Notes: generated by a model from the letters alone, not told the origin. Shown: positions 11,161 to 22,590, counted from the stretch's first letter. The stretch: DNA of 64,000 nucleotides from Bremia lactucae (GCF_004359215.1 NC_090619.1:4015434-4079433); one strand, 5' to 3'. Program-made: numbers and translations.

Positions 11161-12285
11161 CCCCGTGCCATTACACCCCGAGCTAATAGGGGCTAGGTCC
11201 TGTCTACTCTTACCTCCTAGAGGTTCAACAGAGCCTAGGTCTTCCCCAGTAGGACGCCCCGCACCTACTGGGTATAGTCTTTTTCCCGCACCGTACCAGA
11301 TTTCTGGTATAGGCCGGAGTTGGAGCTCTTTCGAGCTTTACGCGTATTTCGTAGGGGACAGGCTGGATGTAAATGTACCGTGCTTCCGCACATATAACAT
11401 CTACGGATGTTCTTATGCTGTTCCACAGCTTGAAAAGTCTCTTCTCCGTCCTCAACGAGGCTTAAATCCATGGGTCCCGGTCTATTAGACGGAACCCATG
11501 TGCTCGAACAGCTTGTTCGGTAAACAGGCGTGCTAACACGAGCAGACTTAAAGTCGAACTCAGCGCGTAGCGCTATGGCAACTGCCTCCTTGAAAGTAGC
11601 AGGATGAGACCGGGATATTTTGTCCGGGCAACGCCCTCATTGAGACCCCCCATAAAGATGGTTACGAGAATTGCTTCTTGCACCGGGTCTTGATGCATAG
11701 ATGCAGTAAGAGCTCTCAACTCCTGGACAAAGTCCCCTAGGGTTCTTTTACCCTGTCGAGTCGCTAGCAGCCGTGCTCGCATGCGAAAAGCCTGATACGG
11801 CGGTGCAAACATGCTGGTCATTTGCTATTTTTGCGAATCGCATGAGGAAAATGTCGTTTATGGACATACTGCACGATAGTGCCCACTCCATGGCTCTACC
11901 TCCGAGTTTGGAAATGTCCATAGCCACCTTATGCCGTTCTGTTAAGAACAAGGCGGAGTCAATGGACATCTCCATCTGCTTAATTCAAAAAGGCAGATTT
12001 TCTCCCTTTTTTCCTTCAAATGTCCTTACCATTGACAGCTAGAGGCCGAGCTATTGGCTCTGAACTAGGTACAGAGATGTACCGGGTTGGCATCGGTGCC
12101 GCAAGGTGATCTTGTACCTGGCCGATCGGGGAGGATCCATGTCGCATGACGGCTTCAAGCCTTGCATGCAGGACCTCTGGTCCTTGGGATATTATGAATT
12201 CTATATGTTCAAGCCCAAATAGAGTTTTGTACTTGTCATAAGCTGCGCGTTGCGCCTCTGAAAGTCCTGGCAATTCTTCCATTTC
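11161..12285 (-). pseudogene. Gypsy gag with CCHC knuckle (D2)
   Basis: Starts near MEELPGLSEAQRAAYDKYK, then FGLEHIEFIISQGPEVLHAR and QVQDHLAAP. The capsid core is RLLATRQGKRTLGDFVQELR, MHQDPVQEAI and FMGGLNEGVART. A zinc knuckle C-Y-M-C-G-S-T-V-H-L-H-P-A-C lies near 11405-11360 and matches CX2CX4HX4C exactly. Frameshifts near 12010 and 11610 break it. The knuckle is typical of nucleocapsid RNA binding. Confidence 0.8.
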
Positions 12286-12322
12286 AGTGAAGGCTTAGTC
12301 TTATAAAGACTCAGGCGTAGAT

Positions 12323-12340
12323 TGACTACCAGTGCTACCA
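12323..12340 (-). other. Candidate primer-binding site (D2)
   Basis: On the minus strand, two bases after the LTR, the sequence TGGTAGCACTGGTAG starts with TGG as expected for pairing to a tRNA 3' end (...GTGCTACCA). The A element has nearly the same site at 55076-55090. Confidence 0.6.
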
Positions 12341-12342
12341 GG

Positions 12343-12832
12343 TGTAGCGGAGCTACCTCGCTCCTAAAGTCAGAGGAAGACTTTCAGACTCAGCGAGTCT
12401 CTTAATTATATAGAACTATGGGTTTTATATTACAAGGAGTCGTCCAATCTACTAAAGCTTAATGAATCCTAGTTCAAGGAATTCGGGGGTTCGTAGAACC
12501 AAGTGGCAACTAGTGCCTAAAAGTATATACCTTAGAAAGGCTATATCTCTCACAGATCAATGCGCAAGCCTTAGAAAGGCACTTAACGCTTTAAGATTAA
12601 AAAGAGAACTGCACTTTATTTAAATATTTAATCTAAAACCTTGCCCTAGCTGATTTAAATTTGATTTTGGCCGCCAGATTTATATCTAGCGGCGACCACA
12701 TTTGTTACTCATAATAAATGGGATTTAAGTAATTAACTATTTTAGATATTTTAGAATAGGATAAAAGGGTACTTTAACCATAAAGTAAATGTACCACAAC
12801 AAAGGTTCTCCAGCCGATGTGTGCCCCTTACA
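12343..12832 (-). repeat. LTR, family D, fullest copy
   Basis: 490 bp from TGTAGCGGAGC to GCCCCTTACA. It is the 5' LTR of D2. A further D-type antisense ORF begins right after it on the other side, so it also serves as the 3' LTR of a truncated third copy. Confidence 0.88.
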
Positions 12833-12862
12833 GTTTGGTAGTGTTTTGCATTCCTTTGTCTT

Positions 12863-13417
12863 ATGACAATCAAGCGTGAGTCACAGACTCTTAGCACCTC
12901 TCTCGACGATGAGGGAGTGTTGGATTTTGAAATCTAAACTCCATCTGAGGATGATGGACAAGAGCGTCACTCTTACACGCCATCTCCTCCGGATAAACGT
13001 CGGTGGGCCTCGATTCGTTCACAGAATGTGGTGCCGCTGATGGCTTAACTGCATTGAGCTGGACACAGGACCCTGAGTCCAACATTATTACGAATCCGCT
13101 CGATGAAATGAAAGAGCGGGCAACCCTCATGGAGGAAAAGTTCGTCGTCGAGCTGGAAAGATAGCGAAAGCTCAAGCTCATAGTGAATATAGATTCACTC
13201 CGCTTAGTGTGGAAAGCGTCTCAAAGAGATCGCAAGTCGCAGCTTGGCCATCTGGATTTCCGGTCCCACGGCGAGGACGCCGAAGGAGACGGCTGCTCGC
13301 GACGCTCTTCATGAGCGAGACCTTACGCCAAAGGTAATGACGAGAAGTCAGTATCTGACGCGTTTGCGTGATCAGGCCTGTGGGGCTTCGGTGACCTCAA
13401 TGAGAGAAATTCCGAAG
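12863..13417 (+). pseudogene. Antisense ORF of family D, 5' part only
   Basis: Begins MTIKRESQTLSTSLDDEGVLDFE, then stops, and resumes in other frames with AHSEYRFTPL, SLAIWISGPTART and TRSQYLTRLRDQACGAS. Homology to D2 breaks off at about 13417, where family B RT/RNase H sequence on the same strand takes over. It is only 31 bp from the LTR, against about 104-113 bp elsewhere, owing to a leader deletion. Confidence 0.65.
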
Positions 13418-14060
13418 GCTATATTTGCTGCAAGCGAAATACCACTTTTTGGGTGCATCGTCGGTCAACACGGTAACGCTCTGATCCCGAAATGATTTTG
13501 GCGATCGCCGACTGGCCTGTGCCAGTCGATGTAAAGGTACATCCGTAGTTTCTCGTAGTTTCTCGGGCTTAGCGACGCATTTTATAAGTACTCCCGCAAT
13601 TACGCCGAAATGACAGCACATCTTTTTTCTTTGTTGCGGACCTGCCAGCGATTTTGCAATCGGCTGTGCGTTAGTGCATATGGCACAGACGGCCCAGAGT
13701 GCGTCGTCTGCGTCAGCTTCTACCAGTTGAACTCTATTACCCAGTGCATGACAAGGAATTTCATGCCATGAAATATCCACTGGCTAAGTTTAGGGTCTAT
13801 CTATTGTAAGATAGACCGTGCGTCTTTACGCACGACCATAAACAGTCCAGACCTCTCGCAAAGAAAGTAAAGTTGGTTGTCTCTCTTCGCGGAGTATAAC
13901 TTCTTTGTGGAATATAAACCAGGACGGCTGAATGTCGTCGCTGATGCTGCCCTCTCGCGCCGTCTCGATTTTGAGCCGGCTGCGCAAAACAACACGGAGG
14001 ATAAGCCCCACTGTTACAACAATTAACAGTGAGCATGAACCCACGGTTGCAACAATAAGT
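13418..14060 (+). pseudogene. RT thumb and RNase H fragment (B1)
   Basis: Reads KAIFAASEIPLFGCIVGQHG at the junction, then PVDVK, and a degenerate RNase H with DFAIGCALVHMAQTA-like and FFVEYKPGRLNVVADAALSRR (near 13900-13960). Frameshifts are frequent. It aligns with 41610-42350 and the reverse strand of 51213-51640. Confidence 0.65.
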
Positions 14061-15430
14061 GTTCCGTCGTCAATCAGGCAGAACGTGGAAATTGTATCGT
14101 TCGCGGGTCGTCCACACTCTTACGAGTTGGAGCGAATTGTTGCCGAAGGTTGAATTTGCCATCAAGAATTCAGTGTACGCTTCGATAAAGCATACACCGT
14201 TTTTCGCGAGCGGCTTACGCCATCCACGTTTACCCACCTTATTTGAGAGAAAAACTTATTCAAAGATTAGAGGGACTCGCTCGAGCAAAGAACAATCTAG
14301 CACTTGCTTATCACGCATTGACTGTACTGTCAATGCAAAGGATTCCAATGTTGATCCAATCCGCATTAAAGTGAACAAATTCAGTAATAGCGATAATGCT
14401 ATTACTGACTTTGATAACGATGCTGAAAGACTCAGTATCGAAAAAAAATAATCAGTATGCTATTCCTGATGAGGAGAATGACATCTCTGCAGTGCGCACC
14501 GGTCCCACTGAAGACAAAATCAAATCCGAGTCAGCAGGAGAATTCCTGCTGGTTAGAGAAGCATGGTCCGTTTCGTACAGGATTCCATCGCTGATGCGTT
14601 GGACCGACAGAAACGCAACTCTGACAAACATGAAAGAGCAAACGTTCTTTCATTTCAAATTAATGATTTAGTACTACTGTCTCCGGTATAACTACTCAAA
14701 AATGTAGTTACGAATGTGAACAGTAATAAAAATACTGCCCAGGTATATCGGCTCGTTCCGTATACTCACCGCCAAGGTAATGCGTACACGATCGAGCTTC
14801 TTCGATGGTTACGTACGCATCCTACGTTTTATGTCGGGCATCTCCGCCCGTACTATCGCTACGAGGCTTCTTACGATTCCGGAACATCCCGAAACGAGCT
14901 AAGGCTTCTGCCAATGCCTGATGGTTCCGAGCTTATTCACGATAGTCTCAAGACAGAGTCTGGTTCTCACGAACCGGACGTTCCACCACATCCTCCAAGG
15001 ATGAGATATCTTAACGAGCCGTCACCAGCTCGTTTTGAAGGGACTGACGTGTCTGTTCGTTTGCCAGTTGATCAGTCGCAACTTGCGCACAAATTTTAAA
15101 CTGGTCGCGAGAGACATTATAGAACGTCACCGATAACTTGCGACGACGGGATCGCTCCTGATCGATGCCATCCCTTAAATAGCGGAGGGTGCGATCCAAG
15201 TCACGATGTTGACTGGGTTCGGAGAATGAGGCGAACCCGACCCACCCCGTCCACAACCATTGACGATTCGAGTTATGAAAACGATTTCTTGTTGAACGCT
15301 TCTCGAACCACCGTGAGGTAAAGGGTTCGAACGAGTTATCTTGTTCGATGGCGGGGGTAGCCACCCTCGCATGATAGTTGGGAACCTCGTTCCCAACTGA
15401 TGATGGACGTTTCAGGTCTCGTTCGACAGT
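14061..15430 (+). pseudogene. Integrase tail and chromodomain (B1)
   Basis: Contains WSELLPKVEFAIKNSVYAS and PFFASGLRHPRLP (integrase 3' core), an acidic Asn/Asp-rich linker, then YTIELLRWLRTHPTFYVGHL followed by RPYYRYE. Near 15270-15410 come pieces of a chromodomain (FLVER.., TSYLVRWRG, HDSWEPRSQL) in broken frames. Chromodomains steer integration toward marked chromatin in chromoviruses. The catalytic core is deleted. Confidence 0.65.
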
Positions 15431-16480
15431 ACGACGAGACCCATACTCCTCGACAGAGTCCATCAGAGAACAGGCGCGGATAGCGCTCGTAAAAGGATTG
15501 GAAGGTTCTATATCTTTTCGTTCTTCTCACAAGAGATGGCGTCCTCTAATGAGGGTTTTTAGGGAGTATTATTTCTTAGGGGCATGACTTGCACCCTTAA
15601 AACAGCATGTGCATGAGTTCCCCACGAAAGGAAAGATAGAGAGATATCCTGCCTCTCTAGACAAACGGGGCAGCATGTAGCGTGTACCGACTACAGTCCG
15701 TTTTTCGAACCGGTCACGGAAAGCATCCAGTTTGTAAAGCCAAGCCTCGCGTTTTATGCTTTGACATTCTGTGTAGATGCTTTCCAAGCTTGGAACAAGG
15801 AGTGACACCTTTGCCCGCTTACATGTGTCCCACCGATGCCGATAAAAGGCATCGATTCCGAATTCCGTTTCGTCCTCACCAGGCTTGTGAAGCCTGGATG
15901 CGTCAAATAAAGAAATTTGGTATCGATCGTTGGTCATACCAGACCAACGTGTTAAGTTGCCCTTATAAAGGCAACCAAGGCTTCTTTTCGGGGGCAAACC
16001 GCAAAACATTGCAGTCCCTCTCCTGTTGGCTCATGTTAACATTAACGCTAAATTACTCTCGGAGTCATCCTTAGAATCCTTCCGTCCTTGATGATGCGTA
16101 CTTGCACCTCCAGTAGCAAGCTTACCGAAGTGACCTTTACGATCACTTCGCTCAAGATGACTCCGCACCAAAAGGGTCTGACGAAGTGTCAAAAACAACT
16201 TCGTCATCACCGCTTTGGTTGTCATTTTTGAACTCGAAGGTTGATCCGAAGGCCTTAACAGTTACCACCGAGTTGGGAAATGACGCCGACACGGCCCAGT
16301 CACATACAATGGGAGTAGCAGGTGACTTATACCAGCCACCTCAAATTGGAGTAGGAGGTGACTTTTCCCCGCAGTAGACGCACTAGCGTCTACTGATAGA
16401 TTTTCTTCGCTAACAGCTGCACTCAGCCGTGCAGCTGCCAGCTTTGCATCCTCACAGGCGACACGCCCGGGTTATTAATT
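15011..16480 (-). pseudogene. Antisense ORF of family B (copy B1)
   Basis: Opposite strand to B1 pol. From the LTR side: RVACEDAKLAAARLSAAVSE, a Pro/Gly-rich part, SLFDASRLHKPGEDETEFG, then RFEKRTVVGTRYMLPRLSRE and a Cys cluster CTCC in GNSCTCCFKGASHA (146-aa open frame 15569-16009). The last 150-aa frame (15011-15463) passes opposite the chromodomain and ends in a charged helix LDRTLRYLRDGIDQERSRRR...LANEQTRQSLQNELV, predicted coiled coil. The two open frames are long for a decayed element. Function unknown. Confidence 0.6.
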
Positions 16481-16623
16481 TTTAAACAAAATTCATAATG
16501 CAATAAGATTGGAGTTTTAAATACGACACCAATACGGCAAAAATTTACAGGGAAATACATAATATAGTATTTCTCTGTCACTCCACATTAGTCACTATTG
16601 TGACTGTTTGTGAAGATAGGTGA

Positions 16624-17144
16624 TGTAACGGGGTGTCCCGTTACATAAATATTATTTCCTGTAAGAGGAATAATTAATATTATTTTTTTAATATTGAGAG
16701 GAAATAACTGAAGGAGTTACAAAATTATTATTTTTTTAACTTTGACTGAATAGATCCAATATTACCAAATCTGGTAATATTGACGCAATAAGTCATCAAT
16801 TATATATTATTGGTTTGATTTAAGTTTGAATACACCCCGACAATCGTCACAAGACACGATTGTGCGGTGCGCAAAAATCTTAGGCGGCACACATAGTTTG
16901 TTACTAAAATAATAAAGTCAGTAGTAGATAGAAGATCGTTACGTAGGAACCTAATATAGTAAACCATTTTTATTTCCCTCTATTCTTAAGCCTTAGGTTT
17001 TTCTTTAGTAGCTAAGAGTTCTTAGCTTCTTAGAGCCTTGTTCTGCATGTTGTGTACGTGAAGTTGTTGAGGCGCCTCAGCTTCACTGTAATTAGTGTAG
17101 GTTGACTAGTACTGTTATCAGTATTAGCAAGGGTGCCCGTCACA
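16624..17144 (+). repeat. LTR, family B (3' LTR of B1)
   Basis: 521 bp from TGTAACGGGGTGT to GGTGCCCGTCACA. The first 22 bases form a perfect hairpin (9-bp arms, loop GTGT). Related LTRs: 26700-27181, 45444-45751 and the reversed pieces near 45830-46011 and 58676-58833. Confidence 0.85.
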
Positions 17145-18268
17145 ATCCCATCGAGATCGCTTCAAAGAAGCAATGGAAATCCTCGTCTGACCAGCCAATA
17201 TGCTGCTATAACCAGCCTGTAAGGCTCTACTGTAGCTTAACATGAGGCAAAGTCCTCGGCAGACTCTGCCTTAGTTGGATGAGCTGAGCCTCATTCCCAC
17301 TCGAATCTGAAATTTTCGACGAAAGTAAAACAACCGAGCAGAATAACTCAGACATGGCGCGCAGCATGTTAAATTGACCACTGCATTGTTGCTAGCAATC
17401 TGTAATCGTAGAAGGTTGAAGCTACAAGTTCTTGGTTTTGTCATCACTGATGCTGCGTAGAGTAAGGTTACCGCACGCTTATTCTGTCACTGCATAGGGT
17501 CAGCTATCGTAACAATACACAGCCCCGTCGAGAACGCAAGCGTAAGCTCTGAGCCTTTGTTAAAGATGATGAATTAAGACAGTCCGTAAGCTCAACCATG
17601 TGCTTTACAAAACAGGATGGTGACTTCTGAGCCGTCCATGGTCTCGAAAAAAGTAGTAGAGGCATTTATTTACTCAGCCTTTAACAACCAAGTTATTCCA
17701 CGTCTATTATCTGTAAAAAAATGTCAAATAGACGTGTGATGCTTTAATTTTCTTCGTGAAATTGAACGACAGAGCTACGGACCTCGCCAAAACGTGGGCT
17801 GGGGATGACAACTTATCAATTCTGGTTAGTATATTTTCTGAAAATACACTGTCTTCATTCACGTTACATCCAGGTGCAGAAGTAGCCACAAGTGCTAAAT
17901 ATTTAGTGTCAACAAGATCTTTTTTTCAATTCGGATGACCTCTTTAAGGTGTGTCATCGAACCATAAGCATATCATATCCAAAGTTTTCTGACAAAAGAT
18001 CAGCAGGCATTGGTCAATCGACGAACGAGACAGTGCCGTACGAAAGAGAACCGGTGGACTTGTGCACTTAGTCGTGCAGATACTATAGGCGGGCGCTACT
18101 ATAGCAACCACGCTCTACTTACGCACACATCTTCAGGCTTAGTGAGGAAGCGATTTGACCGTCTTTACTCATGTGCAGTGATATAATTGGTGGGCGCTTA
18201 AGCGACCTCACTTAACGAACTTGGTACCTGTCGTCACGGAAGCGGCAATCCGGCTTCACGTGCGCACT
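17145..18268. other. No gene recognised
   Basis: Mixed-composition stretch between two elements. The longest frames are about 60 aa (17707-17938, both strands) with no recognised motif and no clear signal peptide. A TCATTCCCA at 17290-17300 resembles an oomycete initiator, but no coding sequence follows convincingly. Confidence 0.45.
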
Positions 18269-18568
18269 TGTAACTAGGAAGTAGTTTTAAGACTAAATTT
18301 AAATTTAATCAAATTAAATATATTTTTGTAACCAATCAATAGATGCCATCTCTTTGGATGTGCACCCCTACGTGGCAAGCGTATTATCTGAATACCTCCG
18401 TCATCCCTTCCAATGATAATGCACCTATGTGCATCACATACACAAGAGTGGGTCACTTTGTGGACCACATGTCTAATTACTTTACATAAAGTAATTGACC
18501 ATCCCGTTAAGTACACAAAGTGTGCTTAATGGGTTTGTGTAACATTAGGGCAGCTTAAGCCCGTTACA
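18269..18568 (-). repeat. LTR, family C
   Basis: 300 bp from TGTAACTAGGAAG to GCCCGTTACA. The right end is firm because a polypurine tract adjoins it; the left end is inferred from the TGTAAC terminus. It matches 1-279. Confidence 0.65.
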
Positions 18569-18642
18569 CAATTCCCCTTTAAGAACGAATTTTACATTTT
18601 GTTAAATCGTCAACGGGAGGAAGAGGGACAGCGAGCTGCTTT

Positions 18643-20251
18643 ATGCGCCATTTTTTAGTCTTCTCAACCACTCTCAGCGACCAGTGTCTTCATTTTTGTC
18701 ATCACGCGGCGTCTAAGCTGCCACCTGAAAGAGGCAAAGCTGATGGGTCGTCTGCAAAGACACCCACACAACCGCGCACGAAGCGCACAAAGGCGATAAA
18801 ACGCCGTCGTCGCGTAGTGTCTCAGTTGCAACGCCGACTGCTACTGATGCTGCTGTCGCGCTTACTGGACTTACCGATACATTCCACTTTCACAGTGATA
18901 TTGATCCGTCGATCACTGTTGACTACAATGAATCGACACCGCTGCCATCACCTCATAGTAGTGATGAGCACAGCGAGCTAATGAGGAAGGATGATGGCGC
19001 ATTATTGCCGATCCAAACTTCACCCATTGCTCCTAACATGAAGGCGCCCAACGTTGTGAATACTAACTTACCTTACGTCAACAAAGCAACTGTCTCGTCG
19101 TCTGCTCTAGCTAGGGCAGCGACCATTCGTGAGAGCGCTGCCCATAAAGGCGCAGCTGCTTCTCAATTGGGTAGAATTACAGAACCTGTCGTTCGGACCA
19201 TCATTCACAATGGGTCTGACGCAGAAGAGCTGAGCGTAAAGCTCCACCGACGGCACGTGAGCGCGTCCAGTCGGTGTCACAAGCCAGTCGCAATGAACGT
19301 GGTTGGATACCATCGATGCCACCTCCGTCCGTATGGCCTTATTCGGATGGAACGAGTGCGTCGCTGCTACAGCGCGCTACTCTAGATGCAGATAATTATG
19401 GTATCTATAGCTCGTGGAAGGCTCAAGGAAAATCACTTGGTCATGTTTCCCCGATCCCGGTCGAATTGCATTCAATTGAATCAACCGACCAATACGAAGC
19501 AAAATTCCTGCGCCGCTTTCAGTCACATTCCGAGGTGGCGAAACAACGATCCCAGCGAATTAACTTCGCTCGCTTGCTTGAGAAATTAATCATGAGTGGT
19601 AATGTACATCCAGTTTCTATTCATCACGCCTCTCCTGTAGTCCATACGGAGCTAGCAGAGCGACGACTGGTGCTCCTTCTCATAGGTAGAAACCAGGCCC
19701 GATACGTCGACGCGCAGCGCGTTGACAGGTTCCCAAAGAGTCAAAACTCTTTGGGTAACATCTCCACTAAACGAGGACTTGGTGTTTCAGCTGCACGGAG
19801 CGATGGGCAACCAACCTTCCAACAAGGAAGCGTTGGTTCCCAGTAGCATCCACCAGTGCAGGTGGCGCCCGATAAGAGCGGCGATTTCGCCCACCTACTC
19901 GCGGCAGCCTGTTCCGCATCCGTTCAGTTGCATGCGCAGAGCGCTGCTGAACATCAGATGGGGGATCTCGAAAGTCAAGTCTTGCAACTGACTTCAGATC
20001 TTAACGATGTCCGCGCGAAGGATCGCCAGAGGTACCAAAGGCTAAAACTTCGGCTGGACCTTTTGGAAAAATTGATGCTGAGAGATCCGCGTTACGCGCG
20101 TGATATCATATCTCTCGCTTTTCAAGTCCGTATTGGGGTGGGGGGAGTCTCTTGGCTGGATTTTTTTCACCTTCCCCGTCTCCCTGACCAGATCGACGCT
20201 CGACTCACAGTCGGCGTCACCATCGGTCTCCTTAGACGGAGGGGGGCGTAA
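18643..20251 (+). pseudogene. Antisense ORF of family C
   Basis: Plus-strand frames opposite to pol. A basic Thr/Lys/Arg start is followed, in another frame, by ITVDYNESTPLPSPHSSDE. Next is a 134-aa frame with ALARAATIRESAAHKGAAAS, and a 190-aa frame with MPPPSVWPYSDGTSAS, NYGIYSSWKAQGKSLGHVSP and QRSQRINFARLLEKLI. The last frame (19856-20251) has a coiled coil LESQVLQLTSDLNDVRAKDR..RLKLRLDLLEKLM. A few indels or stops separate them. The layout (acidic Ser/Pro N-part, coiled-coil end, start near the 3' LTR) matches D and A/B. No known domain is recognised. Confidence 0.65.
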
Positions 20252-21475
20252 GCGATCTATTCTGTATCAACATACCATTTCAGACGACCCACGTACTATG
20301 CGGGGTGCGCCTTCATATGCGGGGGAAGGGTGAACCTATAAATTGGGTCTTTTACCTCTTCGACCACCGTAACGGCCCGATGAAATGCAGCAGTAGGATC
20401 GTAGTACCTCTGGGTAGTATAGAAACTGCATTTTAGGTAGGGTAGCAGGACTTATTAGTACTTTTTTCCCACTATAAAGCGTTCATCGTTTTTGCGACCA
20501 TTTTGGTCTGCATTTGTTTTTGCTTGTCCAGTCCGCTTGCCATCGAGTCACGGACTTTTCGTTTGATGGCTAATCGCTCATCTACAAAGCGTTGAGCCTT
20601 GCTCACGCTTCTAGCATCAAACTCGCCTATGAAACCACCGAGAGGTCGGTCATAGGACGTATTTCTCAAAACCATCGTTATCGTTTCGGAGCACAGGCAT
20701 GCCTTGCCGTGACTCCATACTGACCACTGCTAAACCAGCAGGGTCACTAGGGTAAGTTTCGTTCATTGACATGACATCCTCGCGGTTCATCGTCATATTG
20801 ACGAAACGGTGTCCCTCTTTCGCACCGAGCGTAGTGAGCCCGCCCCCCAATAAGACTCGGGCTGCGCCCAAACGAGACTGACGTCCGAGGATGGCGCAGT
20901 CCATTACTATAAAACGATGTATGACCCGTACTAGCGTGGACACTGTTATTGATAGCGAATTCCACAAAGCAAAATTGTTTGCTCCATTTTCTGATAGTCG
21001 CTATCGTGCGTAATTCATCCGCCACGACCCGATTGGCAAGTTCCGTTAAGCCATATGTCTGAGGATGATCTGCGGTTGACATGTGGAGATAGCTACCTAG
21101 AAGCTCAAACACATGTCGCCAAAAAACGGACGTAAAACGTGGATCCCGGTCCGAAACTGTGGACTCGGGCGTCTTGTGTAGCCGGTATACAAGATCGAAG
21201 AACAAGAGAGCTGCCTCCTTGCCTGTGGTCGATGTTCTACATGGTGCTAAATAAACCAATTTGCTCAGTCTGTCTATAACGAAGACGAGCCTCGTCCGAC
21301 CCTTGTGGTCAGGCGGCATGCCAAACATGAAATCCAGACTGACAGACTTCCAACAATCCGTTGAAATCGGCAGCGGATTAATGGCGTACTGCTGGACGGT
21401 GCAGGCTTTATGCACTGACACTTGTTGAAGGAACGAATATAGTTGGCCACTCACCGATATCGGTGTGGCCACCAA
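20252..21475 (-). pseudogene. Gypsy integrase (C)
   Basis: A 242-aa open frame (20747-21475) holds WKSVSLDFMFGMPPDHKGRT with FVIDRLSK, STVSDRDPRFTSVFWRHVFE, and HMSTADHPQTYGLTELANRV, then FVEFAINNSVHASTGHT. The D-D-E core is recognisable, with the final region mutated (QTYGLTE for QTDGQTE). The tail 20472-20675 encodes FDARSVSKAQRFVDERLAIKRK, followed by a GPF-like and YVGRLKWYV-like end near 20300, opposite the end of the antisense ORF. A frameshift lies near 20750. Confidence 0.8.
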
Positions 21476-22590
21476 AATTCCTCTGACGCCCGTAGGAATG
21501 TATTTTTATGGTCCAGATCCCCACTCGATGGTGCATTAATCGAGCTCGTTAGATATTTTCAGCTTGAGAGCTGTGTTATGATGGACACATATTCTTAAGG
21601 GACTTCAATGTGACAGCTGATGCCGTAAATGTCAGCGCTCTAGCTAAGGCGACTTCGCTTAGCCTTCAGATGCGACGGAAGGGAGACCTTTCGTGCACCG
21701 AAGTGATCCAAGAGCAGGCGGCAATGTTCGTCCTGACTGTGGCTCTCCTTTATTTCGGAGGCTAACGAGCTCGTCACGTGGTATGCTTTCATGGCTGCCA
21801 ACGTTGGTGGCTAAAATTGTGCTTAAGCACGAGATACACTTTCCTGGTGTTTTGCCTCGAAGTCTGGTCTGCGCGATATTGCGTCAGCCAAGATATTCGA
21901 CTTACCCGGCTCGTATTAAATTCGGAGAAGAATGTAAGCCATCTTGCCATTTTAGGCGAGAGCTCGGTCAGTTTATTGCGGTCCGCACTGCGTTCGTACT
22001 TCCCGATCTAGGCTTGCTCGTATTCACTAAGCGGATACTCAGCGAGGTGTCTTTGTCATTCGTCGCGAGATGGACGTAGCACCAAGCCGTAAGAGTGGCA
22101 TTTCTCGTTGACGTGAACATAGTAGACTCGGTCCTCATTCCAAGCGTTCTCGCATACTTCTCGCGTAAAGGCCGATTGAGTGATCGGCCCGAATGTCTTC
22201 TCGATTGGCAAGCCATTGTGAAAAGCTCCTCCCATCCTCGAGCATCCGGTTCCGACGCCGGATGAATGCGCACCAAGAACTGTGCAAAGCGTCGTACGCA
22301 ACGTTCTGAAGACTATTTCCGCGTAAACCGCGTAAACACCGACATTAGTCCAGCATCGTTGCAAGTGGATCAGGAGCGTGAGCTCCGGACAAGTCGTACA
22401 ACGCCCAAGGAATGAGTTGTTGGTCCATCACGTGGAGAATGGTTGCACTCCCGCTGATGGTGCTCGGGAATGGCGTAGAATTTTGGGTCGTGCGCTCTAT
22501 CATCGTGGCTTCGGTTGTGACTGTTAGAGGTTCGACAATCGAGCACTCACGGTTATTGAGTACTGTTGTGAGAAGGGGATGTAATGAGCC
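21476..22590 (-). pseudogene. RNase H region (C), degraded
   Basis: The minus strand near 21960-21880 gives MARWLTFFSEFNT, then YEPGKSNILADAISRRPDFE, the end of Gypsy RNase H. Farther up (22560-22050) frames are short and only weakly RNase H-like. The integrase zinc finger between 21475 and 21650 is partly lost. Confidence 0.55.

Larger units (their letters stand above)
5085..12832 (-). mobile_element. Ty3/Gypsy family D, near full-length copy D2
   Basis: Minus-strand order is LTR (12343-12832), primer-binding site, gag, protease, RT, RNase H, integrase and LTR (5085-5453), the Ty3/Gypsy domain order. Total length is about 7.7 kb. A plus-strand frame (5557-6877) fills the space between integrase and the 3' LTR. 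All genes carry stops or frameshifts, so the copy is dead. No chromodomain was seen in this family. Confidence 0.88.
13418..17144 (+). mobile_element. Ty3/Gypsy family B, copy B1 (5' truncated)
   Basis: Plus strand: end of RT/RNase H, a large deletion into late integrase, chromodomain region, purine tract (gaagataggtga) and 3' LTR 16624-17144. The 5' half is missing; the sequence fuses at 13417 to a D element. An antisense frame lies between integrase and the LTR. Confidence 0.8.
18269..22590 (-). mobile_element. Ty3/Gypsy family C (5' truncated)
   Basis: Minus strand: RNase H, integrase, purine tract (AAAGGGGAATTG at about 18569-18582) and 3' LTR 18269-18568. The antisense frame lies on the plus strand between integrase and LTR. 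Gag, protease and RT are absent; sequence beyond 22590 is unassigned and then belongs to B2. Confidence 0.75.

Noticed and set aside
17707..17938. Possible small effector-like gene
   Set aside because: No signal peptide, RXLR or EER motif, and both strands give 60-aa frames by chance.
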